A DNA stretch of 64,000 bases, taken from positions 1,858,100 through 1,922,099 of the forward strand of contig CANTUZ010000025.1 of NCBI GenBank assembly GCA_947846985.1, read 5' to 3'. This document shows positions 1-10,010 of the stretch, one piece after another (within the stretch, counting starts at the first letter, position 1; every line of letters starts with the position of its first letter). This DNA is from Fratercula arctica. Taxonomy: Eukaryota > Chordata > Aves > Charadriiformes > Alcidae. Below the pieces are notes generated by a model, which ran no database searches, was not told where the DNA came from, and saw only the letters and a list, made by a program, of their open reading frames with translations. The translations under genes were made by a program, and so were the position numbers.

Positions 1-520
1 ACATGGGTTAAAAGTAAGTGAATTCACATATCCACTGCAGGAAAGGACAATATCCAGTTTGAAATATAATTTGGAGCCTATAGGAAAATGCATCTGACAA
101 AGTTTGTGCTAATTCTATAAGCTTTGGTACCAAAGCACCAGTATGACTAGTTTGAAGACTCTTTGAAGAAGCCAATGTGCTGACTAGATAAGCTCTTGTT
201 TTTCAAAGCAACTAAAGGTACTCTTAGTTTACAGAGCAGATAGTTGTAAAACTGTCTTTGGTTTGCATGCTAGGAGCCCAAGTGTGACTGCAGTCAAGTT
301 TACTCCAATGCTGTCTTCTAGGATTAGTATTAGTGTGCTCGAGGGAGGCACAGAAGCACAGCATAAATTTATGCCACTGGGATTGATGTGTCTGGGAGGA
401 GGCTGTTTAATGAATGCTCCTGCACCATTGAAATCAGTGGCAGTATTATCAATCTTTTTGCTGTTTGCAGGCAGGTTCAATAATGAAGAACAGTTTTGAA
501 TTTCTAGCCAGATTAGATGG
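1..520. other. Unique host DNA, no gene seen
   Basis: AT-rich non-repetitive sequence within the left arm. The short overlapping ORFs on both strands at 229-499 have no recognisable domain and no splice context. Confidence 0.5.
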
Positions 521-1023
521 TGTCATGGTTTAACCCCAGCCAGCAACTAGAACCACGCAGCCGCCTGCTCGCCCCTGTGCCCTTTTCCCCCCCCACAAGA
601 AAGGTGGGGGCAAAGAGGGAAAAAAAAAGGAGGGGAAAGGGAGAAAAAAAACCTCATGGGTTAAAATAAAGACAGTTTAATAGAAACAATATCAGAAAAG
701 GAAAAATAACAATAATAATAACAATAATAATAATGACACAGGTCACTCTCACTGCCCTGTGAATTGACACTGTCTGGAGCAGTGATCATGGATTCCCACC
801 CCATGGCTAACTCCCATTTATATACTGAGCATGACATCTATGGTATGGAATATTTCATTGGCCATTCCATCGTTCTGTCTATTCTTCTATGGGAAGCTGA
901 AAAAAGTCCTTGAATAGTGTAAATATCACTTAGCAACAACTAAAACCAATAGGTATTACTGACATTCATTTCGCAGCAATCACTAGAAAGAAAATTAACT
1001 CTTTCACAGCTGAAACCAGGACA
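521..1023 (-). repeat. Solo ERVL-type LTR
   Basis: Read on the minus strand, the element begins TGTCCTGGTTTCAGCTG and ends ...AACCATGACA, giving TG...CA ends. It has a TATATAAATGGG TATA-like box and a pyrimidine-rich U5. Flanks are gatgg and catgg, a 5-bp target duplication with one mismatch. No internal retroviral sequence is attached, so it is a solo LTR formed by LTR-LTR recombination. The same LTR type forms the 3' LTR of provirus C. It is mirrored at 51393-51894. Confidence 0.85.
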
Positions 1024-1262
1024 CATGGCTAATCCTGAAGCATTTATAAAGCAGCCATAATTATTAGAAGATTTGTGGCTTTGAAAGTTTGGATTCCCTT
1101 AATGCAGTTTGTTAATGGCAAGGATTTGTGGTAAGTGAATAATAGATGAAAGTCATCAAAAGGCTTACAGGGGATTTCTTGTGATGTGGTGCTGGTCTGT
1201 CTCATGCCAGAGGTGGAGAAATAACTGGGGGATCCTAAAAGAAAGATAAAAAGAGGACAATA

Positions 1263-2341
1263 GACTCATAGAATATCTTGAGTTGGGAAGGACCCATAAG
1301 GATCATCCAGTCCAACTCCCTGCTCCTCACAGGACTACCTAACACTAAACCATATGACTAAGAGCGTCATCCAGATGCTCCTTGAACTCTGACAGGCTTG
1401 GTGCCATGACCACTTCCCTGGGGAGCCTGTTCCAGTGACCGACCACCCTCTCAGTGAAGAACCTTTTCCTAATGTCCAATCTGAACTTCCCCTGACACAG
1501 CTTAATTCCCTTTCCTCGTGTCCTATCGCTGGTCACCAGAGAGAGGAGATCAGCACCTCCCCCTCTGCTGCCCCTCTTGAGGAAGGTGTAGACTGTGATG
1601 AGGTCACCCCTCAGCCTTCTCTTCTCCAAGCTAAACAAACCAAGTGACCTCAGTCACTCCTCTTAAGTCTTGCCCTCAAGACCTTTCACCACCTTGGTCA
1701 CCCTCCCCTGGGCACACTCTAATAGTTTGATGTCCTTCTTATATTGAGGCGCCCAAAACTGCACACAGAACTCGAGGTGGGGCTGCACCAGTGCGGTGTA
1801 GAGGGGGACAATCACCTCCCTCGACCAGCTAGCTATGCTGTGCTTGATGCACCCCAGGATACGGTTGGCCATTTTGGCTGCCAGGGCACACTGTTGACTC
1901 ATATTCAACTTGCCATTAACCCAGACCCCCAGATCTCTTTCCACAGGGCTGCTCTCCAGCCTCTCATACCCCAACTTGTATGTATAACCAGGATTACCCT
2001 GTCCCAGATGGAGAATCCAGCACTTGCTCTTGTTAAATTTCATGTGGTTGGTGATTGCCCGGCTCTCTAGTCTATACAGATCTCTCTGTAAGGCCTCTCT
2101 ACCCTTGAGGGAGTCCACAGCTCCTCCTAATTTAGTATCATCAGCAAACTTAATTAATGTACATTTGATTCCTGTGTCCAGATCATTTATAAAAACATTA
2201 AAGAGCACTGGCCCTAAAATTGAGCCCTGGGGAACCCTACTGGTGACTAGCTGCCAGCCTGATGTAACCCCATTTACTATAACTTGGAGCCCTACCCGTC
2301 AGCCAATTGCTCACCCATCATATTATGGACTTGTCGAGCTG
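1263..2341 (-). mobile_element. CR1 LINE, 3' part (RT and 3' end)
   Basis: Minus-strand CR1. The terminus at 1263 reads as the CR1 tail (atattctatga) on the minus strand. Upstream are the reverse-transcriptase thumb region (FADDTKLGG near 2150, GVPQG-like block near 2260) and the typical 3' block with the [10 protein letters not shown] motif near 1410. Frameshifts and stops make it inactive. The element continues at 3000-3973 after a solo LTR insertion. Confidence 0.9.
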
Positions 2342-2999
2342 TGTGCTTGTTGTAGTAAAATTGATATTAACTATAAAAATGAAATGTAACATGTAATCGA
2401 AGAAACCAAGGGAACCTCCTGCTGCTGCTAAAAGTCCTCTATACGGCCTCATCCCTATTTGATCATTTATAGAGAAATAGTAACTAGACATGATTTATCT
2501 AAGATTAGATTAAGGAACTAACTACTAGACAATGTAGCTTTGTTAATAAGCAGGATATTCCTGTCAAGAGAGTGATGAACTGTAGGCCTGGTCAGCAAAC
2601 CGAAAAAAACCACCTGGAGCTGCCAAGATTAGAGGAGAAGTAGGTAAAAGTAATTTCGGCAGGGGGAGATCGCAACCACAGACTCATTGACCACCTACCC
2701 AAATGATACCACCTACTCAAAAGAGAACAATGGAAGAAGAAAACAGAGTCTGTGCACTAATTTACATAGGAAGCGAAGAAACCTTGACCAATCATTAAAG
2801 AGAATAACAATGAATATGTATTAATTGTTAGAATATGTAATAATCAGAGTATAAAAAGGGAAATTTTTGAAACTAAGGTGTGCTCCCATTTTAGGACAAG
2901 CACCCCATTTCTGTGCATTAATGAATAAACTTGGAAATACCTCTGCCCTGTGTGTTATTGGCTTGCACACTGGGTAAAGAACCCAGATTTGGGACAACA
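2342..2999 (+). repeat. Solo LTR inserted in CR1
   Basis: A 658-bp element with TGTGCTTG...GACAACA ends splits the CR1 RT domain. Flanks are agctg (2337-2341) and tgctg (3000-3004), a 5-bp duplication with one mismatch. It has a TATA box (gtataaaaagg near 2849) and a polyadenylation signal (aataaa near 2924) at LTR-like spacing. No internal retroviral sequence is present and the family is not identified. Mirrored at 49416-50073. Confidence 0.75.
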
Positions 3000-3973
3000 T
3001 GCTGGACATTTTGTCCGGAAAGATACTGTGAGAGATAGTATCAAAAGCTTTGCTAAAATCCCCCCAAAACACATCTACTGGCTTCCCTTGGTCAACTAGA
3101 TGGGTGACCTTGTCATAAAAGGAAATTAAGTTAGTTAAGGAGGACTTTCCCCTCATGAACACATGCTGGCTATGACCAATGGCTGCATCGTCTCTCAAGT
3201 GTTTTTCAATAACTCCCAGAATAACCTTCTCCATAATTTTACCAGGCACCGAAGTGAGACTGACAGGACTGTAATTACCAGGGTCTTCCTTATTTCCCTT
3301 CTTGAAAATTGGGACAAGTTGCCAGCTTCCAGTCAACTGAGACCTCTCCAGACTCCCAAGACCATTGAAAAATAAAGGAGAGAGAGCCCGCAATAACATC
3401 GGCCAGCTCTTTCAGTACCCTGGGATGAATCCCATTGGGCCCCATAGACTTATGCGCATCCAGCTGGAGCAGCAAGTGTCAAACAAGTTCAGGGTCACCT
3501 GGGAGTTTATCATTCCCCCAATCATGGTCTTCCAACACAGGGCTCTGGGGTTCCCAGAGCCCATCATCAGTGTTAAAAACAGAGGTGAAAAAGGTCTTAA
3601 ACATCTCCACTTTGCCTGCGTCCCTATTTGTGAGGTGACCGACCTCATCAAGCAACAGACCAATGTTATCTCTGATCCTCCCTTTGCTGTTAACATATTT
3701 TAAAAGGCCCTTTTTTCTGTCCTTCATAGTGCTGGCCAGCTTGAATGCTAATCGAGCTTTGGCTGCACGAATTTTCTCCTTAGAGTGGCAAACAGCATCT
3801 CTGTAGTCCTCCCGTATCACCTGTACTTGCTTCCAATATCCATACACTTTCCTTTTCCACCTAAGTTCTAGAAGATCCTTGCTCAGCCAAGCCAGCTTTA
3901 TGCCCCGCTTGCTTGACTTCTGACACTTTGGAATTGCCTGCTCCCGCACTCTTAAGAGATGGATCTTAAAAAG
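3000..3973 (-). mobile_element. CR1 LINE, 5' part of ORF2 fragment
   Basis: Minus-strand CR1 coding the linker between endonuclease and RT (WLSKDLLELRWKRKVYGYWK near 3880) and the start of RT (PVSLTSVPGKIMEKVILG near 3250, FSKAFDTISHSI near 3040). Several stops are present. The 5' end is lost at the junction with the clipped ERV LTR at about 3974. The RT coding order runs straight across the solo LTR at 2342-2999, so the two blocks are one insertion. Confidence 0.9.
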
Positions 3974-3976
3974 TGA

Positions 3977-4167
3977 CCGTAATCACGTTTGTATATTCCT
4001 CTGTCCGTGTTATTGTTGTTGTTTTTCTTGTTTTCTTTGCTGTTCTGTTAAACTGCCTTTGTCTCAACCCAAGAGTTTTGCCTTTTTCTTCTGATCCTTC
4101 CCGTACTGGGAAGCGCTGAGCGAGCGACACGTGTTTCTTTGTTGCCGTCTGAGGCCAAATCACTACA
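3977..4167 (+). repeat. ERVL-like copy A: clipped 5' LTR
   Basis: This matches the last 191 bases of the family LTR (full form at 9670-10010) and ends ...AAATCACTACA. The first ~150 bases are missing, and the sequence joins CR1 directly. The same clipped junction occurs in the other arm at 48438, so the loss predates the inverted duplication or was copied by it. Confidence 0.88.
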
Positions 4168-4175
4168 GTACTTTT

Positions 4176-4193
4176 TGGCACCCAACGTGGGGC
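4176..4193 (+). other. Primer binding site, copy A
   Basis: TGGCACCCAACGTGGGGC differs at one position of 18 from the lysine tRNA (Lys1,2) primer binding site as I know it (TGGCGCC...). It is separated from the LTR end by 8 bases (gtactttt). The same site and spacing occur at 26453-26470 (copy B), 28851-28868 (C), 41327-41344 (D) and 48222-48239 (E). Confidence 0.75.
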
Positions 4194-4271
4194 TCGAAGG
4201 GTTGAGACAAGGACAGAATCCAACTAGAGCTTGAAAAAACGAATTTGTTAGGTAAATAGTCACTGGTCACT

Positions 4272-6199
4272 ATGTTGCTTAGTTTGTTCTCATGGCTGTG
4301 TTATGTAAATTCCTATGTGTCTTATGCACTCCCTGTGATGATATTTGTTACTTCTGGGAGGGGGATGAGGATTATCATTTTACTGTCCTGTGCAATATCG
4401 ACTTATGATATGATAACATCACTTGTTAGATGGTTATTTTGGGGCGTCTATGTGGTATTGCTGTCCTGTCCGTACATTGGGCACCACCTCTCAGAATTCA
4501 TTAATAATTACACCCAGTCTATGGGGGAAACAGGGGGGGACACTTTCCCCAGCTCTTTTGCCTCCCTTTTCTCCTTCGGGTCAGGTATGACAGCTTTTGA
4601 GAATTTTGAATATCCTTGGGATGCTCAAACCAGCCTGGTCCTATTGTTATGTCTGCTGAATGTGTTCCAGGTCTCGTTTAGAGTTAAACAACTGTTTAAG
4701 ACTACCACCCAGAGATCTGCTCCGAGGCTGGATAGTCAGGGGTGGCATGGCATGTGGGAGAACATGGGCAGGTCCCTAGAGAACTTCTTACCTCCAATGG
4801 TCTGGGACTTCACCCCTGAACAATTACAGGACCCTGATAGAGTAGTAGAATATCTGAAGGGAAAATGCTGTGGCTATTCCAGAGAGGCACAACTCACCGC
4901 ACTGTGCTGGGCCCTGGCCAGTGTCTACCAGGCACTGCTCAGTGCTATGCAGCACCCTCAGGGGAAAGAGACAGAGACCAGACTGACAGGCACTGCGGCT
5001 ACTCCAAGCCCTGCGACAGCACTGCGGCTGCTCCAACTCCTGCGACAGGCACTGCAGCTACTCCAACCCCGGTGGCAGCCACTGCTGCTGAACCAGGGAA
5101 CCAACCCATGCCAGTATCAGTTGCCCCCATACAAAAGAAGAAGTACACAAAGAAATCAGTTTGCTTACTAAGAGATGATGATGAACCAGGGCCATCACAA
5201 GGACAGGAGGAAGAGGCAGAACCAGAGATAATTACCCAATCCCTATCCCTGAGTGAGCTGTGGGATATGCGAAAAGATTTTAGCCGACTTTCAGGTGAGC
5301 ACATTGTCACCTGGCTGCTTCAGTGTTGGGATAATGGGGCCAGTAGCCTGGAATTAGAGGGCAGGGAAGCCAGGCAGCTGGGATCCCTGTCTAGGGAAGG
5401 CGGCATTGACAAGGCAATTGGAAAGAAGACCCAAGCCCTCAGCCTCTGGAAACGACTCCTGTCAGGCGTGAGGGAGAGGTACCCCTTCAGTGAAGATGTT
5501 GTATGTCACCCAAGCAAGTGGACCACCATGGAAAGAGGTATCCAGTACCTGAGAGAAATAGCCATGCGGGAGATGATTTATTATGACTTGGACAATGCAG
5601 ACTTGCCCACGGACCCTGATGAGGTGCACTGCACAAGGCCCATGTGGCGGAAGTTTGTACGGAGCGCACCATCGTCATATGCCAACTCACTGGCAGTAAT
5701 GGAATGGAAAGGCGAAGAGGGACCAACGGTGGATGAGGTGGCTGGCCAGCTCCGGCGATATGAAGCAAGTCTCTCTTCCCCCCTTGTCTCAGCTGTGGAG
5801 AAACTGTCCCGGAAGGTCCAGCAACTTGAAGAGAATATGTCCTACTCCCCACCTGTACGGGCCAGCATCTCAGCTATCTTGAGCCGGCATTTCCCCACTC
5901 AAGAGAGAGAGTACAGAGGGTACACACCACGAGGCACCCTGTGGTTCTACCTGTGTGACCACGGAGAGGACATGAGGAAGTGGGATGGACAACCTACTTG
6001 GATCCTGCGGACACGGGTACAGGAGTTGCAAGGAAGGACAACCACAAAAGGGGATCCCTCCAGGAAAAGTGCCGCCCCAGTTTCCAGCGGGCAGCTCCCC
6101 AGACAGAGCAGAAGGCCTGATCTTGCTTCTGATCCTCTTGAAGGAACCTCCAAGTCATTTCTGCAAGAAGTGACTACTGGATACCATGACCAGTATTAG
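4272..6199 (+). pseudogene. gag: ERVL-like copy A gag (frameshifted)
   Basis: Structural polyprotein gene. The ATG at 4272 opens a frame with several hydrophobic segments (residues about 1-25, 33-48, 52-70 and 115-135), then a soluble region containing LTALCWALASVYQALLS, then a short Ala/Pro/Thr repeat. A one-base deletion near 5019 shifts the frame. The second half reads in another frame to the UAG at 6197-6199 and covers the capsid-like part (QYLREIAMREMIYYDLDN near 5540) and a heptad-rich helix (AVEKLSRKVQQLEENM near 5790). No CCHC zinc knuckle is visible. Intact family length is 664 residues (copy D). The frame of the second half continues past UAG into protease. Confidence 0.88.
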
Positions 6200-6230
6200 A
6201 GGGGCCCTGCCTCCGGCCAGGTGGAGGAAA
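6197..6230 (+). promoter_or_regulatory. Candidate UAG readthrough site between gag and pro
   Basis: The gag stop UAG (6197-6199) is followed in the same frame by protease. A 5-bp GC-rich hairpin, CCTCC (6210-6214) with GGAGG (6223-6227) and an 8-base loop, starts 10 nt after the stop. The UAG is retained in copies C (30911-30913), D (39254-39256) and E (46157-46159). Hairpin plus in-frame UAG resembles gammaretroviral stop suppression, but function here is inference. Confidence 0.55.
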
Positions 6231-6805
6231 GGGACAACCGGGTTTATTGGACAGTGTGGATTCAATGGCCTGGCACATCAGACCCACAGGAGTATAAGGC
6301 TCTAGTGGACACAGGAGCACAGTGCACTCTGATACCATCAAGCTATAGAGGGGCAGAACCCATTTGTATTTCTGGGGTCACAGGGGGATCCCAAGAGTTG
6401 ACTGTACTGGAGGCTGAAGTGAGCCTAACTGGGAATGAGTGGCAAAAGCATCCCATTGTGACTGGCCCAGAGGCTCCATGCAGCCTTGGTATAGATTACC
6501 TCAGGAGAGGGTATTTTAAGGACCCAAAGGGGTACCGGTGGGCCTTTGGCATAGCTGCCTTGGAGACGGAGGAAGTTAAACAGTTGTCTACCTTGCCTGG
6601 TCTCTCGGAGGACTCTTCTGTTGTGGGGTTGTTGAGGGTCGAAGAACAGCAGGTGCCGATTGCTACCACAACGGTGCATCGGCGGCAATATCGCACTAAC
6701 CGAGACTCTCTGATTCCCATCCATAAGCTGATTCGTCAACTAGAGGTTCAAGGAGTGATCAGCAAGACTCGCTCACCCTTTAACAGTCCCATATGGCCAG
6801 TGTGA
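6200..6805 (+). pseudogene. pro: ERVL-like copy A protease and start of RT
   Basis: Retroviral aspartic protease domain in the same frame as the end of gag. The active-site triad D-T-G-A lies at 6308-6319 (context LVDTGAQCTLIPS), with the conserved C-terminal GIDYLRRGYF block near 6490. It runs on into the N-terminal RT linker (ISKTRSPFNSPIWPV). A TGA at 6803-6805 replaces a CGA retained in copies D and E (PVRKSNGEW), consistent with CpG decay. The domain is otherwise intact. Confidence 0.88.
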
Positions 6806-9385
6806 AAATCTAATGGAGAGTGGAGGCTAACTGTAGACTATCGTGGCCTGAATGAAGTCACGCCACCGCTGAGTGCTGCCGTGCCGGACATGCTAGAACT
6901 GCAGTATGAACTGGAGTCCAAGGCAGCCAAGTGGTATGCCACGACTGATATAGCGAATGCATTCTTCTCAGTCCCTTTGGCAGCAGAGTGCAGGCCACAG
7001 TTTGCTTTCACTTGGAGGGGCATCCAGTACACCTGGAATCGACTGCCCCAGGGGTGGAAACACAGCCCCACCATTTGCCATGGACTGATCCAGACTGCAC
7101 TGGAACAGGGTGAAGCTCCAGAACATCTGCACTACATTGATGACATCATTGTATGGGGAAACACAGCCGAAGAAGTTTTTGAGAAAGGGGATAAAATAGT
7201 CCGAATCCTTCTGAAAGCTGGTTTTGCCATAAAACGAAGTAAGGTCAAGGGACCTGCACAGGAGATCCAGTTCTTAGGAATAAAATGGCAAGATGGACGT
7301 CGTCAGATCCCAATGGATGTGATCAACAAAATAGCAGCTATGTCTCCACCAACTAGCAAAAAGGAAACACAAGCTTTCTTAGGCATTGTGGGTTTTTGGA
7401 GGATGCATATCCCAGATTACAGTCTGATTGTAAGCCCTCTGTATCAAGTAACCCGGAAGAAGAACGATTTTAAATGGGGTCCTGAGCAACGACAAGCTTT
7501 TGAACAAATCAAACAGGATATAGTCCATGCGCTGGCCCTGGGGCCAGTCTGGGCAGGACAAGATGTTAAAAACGTGCTCTACACCGCAGCCGGGGAGAAT
7601 GGCCCTACCTGGAGCCTCTGGCAGAAGGCACCAGGGGAGACCCGAGGTCGACCCCTAGGGTTTTGGAGTCAGGGATACAGAGGATCCGAAGCCCGCTACA
7701 CTCCAACAGAAAAGGAGATATTGGCAGCATATGAAGGGGTTCGAGCTGCTTCGGAGGTGGTTGGTACAGAAGCGCAGCTCCTCTTAGCACCTCGACTGCC
7801 GGTGCTGGGTTGGATGTTCAAAGAAAGGGTCCCCACCACACATCACGCAACTGATGCTACATGGAGTAAGTGGATTGCACTGATCACACAGCAAACTCGA
7901 ATGGGAAACCCCAGCCGCCCAGGAATTCTGGAAGTGATCATGGACTGGCCAGAAGGCAAGGATTTTGGAATGTCACCAGAGGAGGAGGTGACGCGTGTGG
8001 AAGAGGCTCCACCATATAATAAACTGCCAGAAAATGAGAAGCAATATGCCCTGTTCACTGATGGGTCCTGCCGGATTGTGGGAAAGCATCGCAAGTGGAT
8101 GGCTGCTGTGTGGAGTCCTACACGACAAGTTGCAGAAGCCAGTGAAGGACAAGGTGAATCGAGCCAGGTTGCAGAGGTGAAAGCCATCCAGCTGGCTTTG
8201 GACATCGCCGAGCGAGAAAAATGGCCAGTACTTTATCTCTACACTGACTCATGGATGGCGGCAAATGCTCTGTGGGGATGGTTACAGCAGTGGAAGCAGG
8301 GCAACTGGCAGCACAGAGGCAAACCCATCTGGGCTGCTGAACTGTGGCAAGATATTGCTGCCCAGATAGAGAATCTGGTTGTGAAAGTACGCCACGTAGA
8401 TGCCCACGTACCGAAGAATCGGGCCACGGAGGAACATCAGAACAACCAGCAGGTGGATCGGGCTGCTAGGATTGAAGTGGCTCAGGTGGATCTGGACTGG
8501 CAACGTAAGGGTGAACTATTCATAGCTCGGTGGGCCCATGACACCTCAGGCCATCAAGGAAGAGATGCGACATATAGATGGGCTTGTGACCGAGGGGTGG
8601 ACTTGACCATGGACACTATTGCACAGGTCATCCATGAATGTGAGACATGCGCTGCAATCAAGCAAGCCAAGTGTTTGAAGCCTCTTTGGTATGGAGGATG
8701 ATGGTTGAAATATAAATATGGGGAGGCCTGGCAGATTGATTATATCACACTGCCACGAACCCGTCAAGGCAAGCGCCATGTGCTCACAATGGTGGAAGCA
8801 CCCACTGGATGGCTGGAAACATACCCTGTGCCCCATGCCACTGCCCGGAACACTATCCTGGGCCTTGAAAAGCAAGTCCTGTGGCGACATGGTACCCCAG
8901 AGAGAAGTGAGTCGGACAACGGGACTCATTTCCAAAACAGCCTCATAGACACCTGGGCCAAAGAGCATGGCATTGAGTGGGTGTATCACATCCCCTGTCA
9001 CGCACCAGCCTCTGGGAAGATAGAACGGTACAATGGACTGTTAAAAACTACACTGAGAGCAATGGGTGGTGGGACCTTCAAACATTGGGATGCACATTTA
9101 GCAAAGGCTACCTGGCTGGTTAACACCAGGGGATCTACCAATCGGGCTGGCCCTGCCCAGTCAAAACTTCCACGTACTGTAGAAGGGGATAAAGTCCCCG
9201 TAGTGCACATGAAGAATATGTTAGGGAAGACAGTCTGGGTCAGTCCTGCCTCAGGCAAAGGCAAACCCATCCGTGGGATTGCTTTTGCCCAAGGACCTGG
9301 GTGCACTTGGTGGGTAATGCGGAAGGATGGGGAAGTCCGATGTGTACCTCATGGGGACTTGATTTTGGGTGAGAATAGCCAATGA
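6806..9385 (+). pseudogene. pol: ERVL-like copy A pol (RT, RNase H, integrase)
   Basis: RT has LPQGWKHSPTICHGLI near 7045 and the catalytic YIDDI at 7133-7147. RNase H starts with FTDGSC near 8054 and has YTDSWMAA near 8240. Integrase has the HHCC finger (HDTSGHQ near 8538, CETCAAIK near 8640) and DDE residues in QIDYIT (about 8735), SDNGTHF (about 8914) and KIERYNG (about 9018). LPQG(W/Y)KHSP and the overall arrangement fit ERVL (class III). One internal TGA (8699-8701) splits RNase H from most of integrase. No dUTPase follows integrase, unlike mammalian ERVL, and there is no env. Confidence 0.92.
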
Positions 9386-9669
9386 ATCAAATTGTGTGTA
9401 ACACTGTCACTGTATGTCCTCGTTACTATAATTGCTATTGGCTGTACTGCAGTAAGAATCACCCAAATTAACGACAGATGGACTTTGATGAAGAATTGAG
9501 TAAAGCACAGCAGTGATGGGATCAGAGCTGGCGCCCAGCAACTTCCTCAAGATCTGCATCTTCAGCCCATGGACTGTGTGCATGAGCCACGCCGGGTACA
9601 CCAGTCACATGTTCCGAAAACTGTAAGATCTGGGCATGGCAAAAATGGTATGGAATAAGGGGTGGATAA
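9386..9669 (+). other. Copy A 3' untranslated region
   Basis: Noncoding DNA between the integrase stop and the 3' LTR, ending gaataaggggtggataa, the probable purine-rich plus-strand primer. Compared with copy B it lacks about 215 bases between ttccgaaaa and ctgtaagatc (near 9620). Copy E lacks the same stretch. Confidence 0.75.
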
Positions 9670-10010
9670 TGTCCTGGTTCCGTTGGGGACAGGGTTAAGT
9701 ATTCCATGCCATGTGAGCCAGGCCCACTCTGAGATTAAGAGGAGGGGAGGGGGCAGGAAGTTGGGCTTGGAGTTGGCTGGTGCGTCCTGGGTCCGGTTGG
9801 TGAACGGTGGTTCCGTAATCGTGTTTGTATATTCCTCTATCTGTGTTATTGTTGCTGTTTTTTTTTTTTCTTGTTCCCTTTGCTGTTCTGTTAAACTGCC
9901 TTTGTCTCAACCCAAGAGTTTTGCCTTTTTCTTCTGATCCTTCCCGTATTGGGAAGAGCCGAGCGAGCCACACGTGGTTCTTTGTTGCTGTCTGAGGCCA
10001 AACCACGACA
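9670..10010 (+). repeat. Copy A 3' LTR
   Basis: This 341-bp LTR has TGTCCTGGTTCC...AACCACGACA ends. It is the full form of the family LTR. The right flank is gtgtt. Because the 5' LTR is clipped, no target duplication can be checked. Confidence 0.9.

Larger units (their letters stand above)
1..4597 (+). repeat. Left arm of a near-perfect inverted repeat
   Basis: This arm is the reverse complement of 47818-52414, with paired coordinates summing to about 52415. Directly compared stretches show only three differences: one base in the C-run at 587-594, one base near 2650, and one substitution at 3814 (paired with 48601). Everything nested in the arm is mirrored: the solo LTR 521-1023, the CR1, the second solo LTR 2342-2999, the clipped ERV LTR and the first ~325 bases of gag. 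Pairing degrades just after 4597, inside gag. The arm is still paired at base 1, so its outer limit lies at or beyond the window edge. Identity above 99.9% is an estimate by eye. Confidence 0.93.

Noticed and set aside
4272..6199. CCHC zinc knuckle in ERVL-like gag
   Set aside because: No C-X2-C-X4-H-X4-C pattern appears in any copy, including the open gag of copy D.
7843..8503. Antisense ORFs of 60-120 codons across ERVL-like pol, repeated in each copy
   Set aside because: They shadow the conserved RT, RNase H and integrase frame on the other strand. Their recurrence follows from copy similarity, not from coding.
9386..9669. Possible dUTPase or env after integrase in the ERVL-like copies
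   Set aside because: The ~280-630 bases between the integrase stop and the LTR have no long open frame or motif in any copy.
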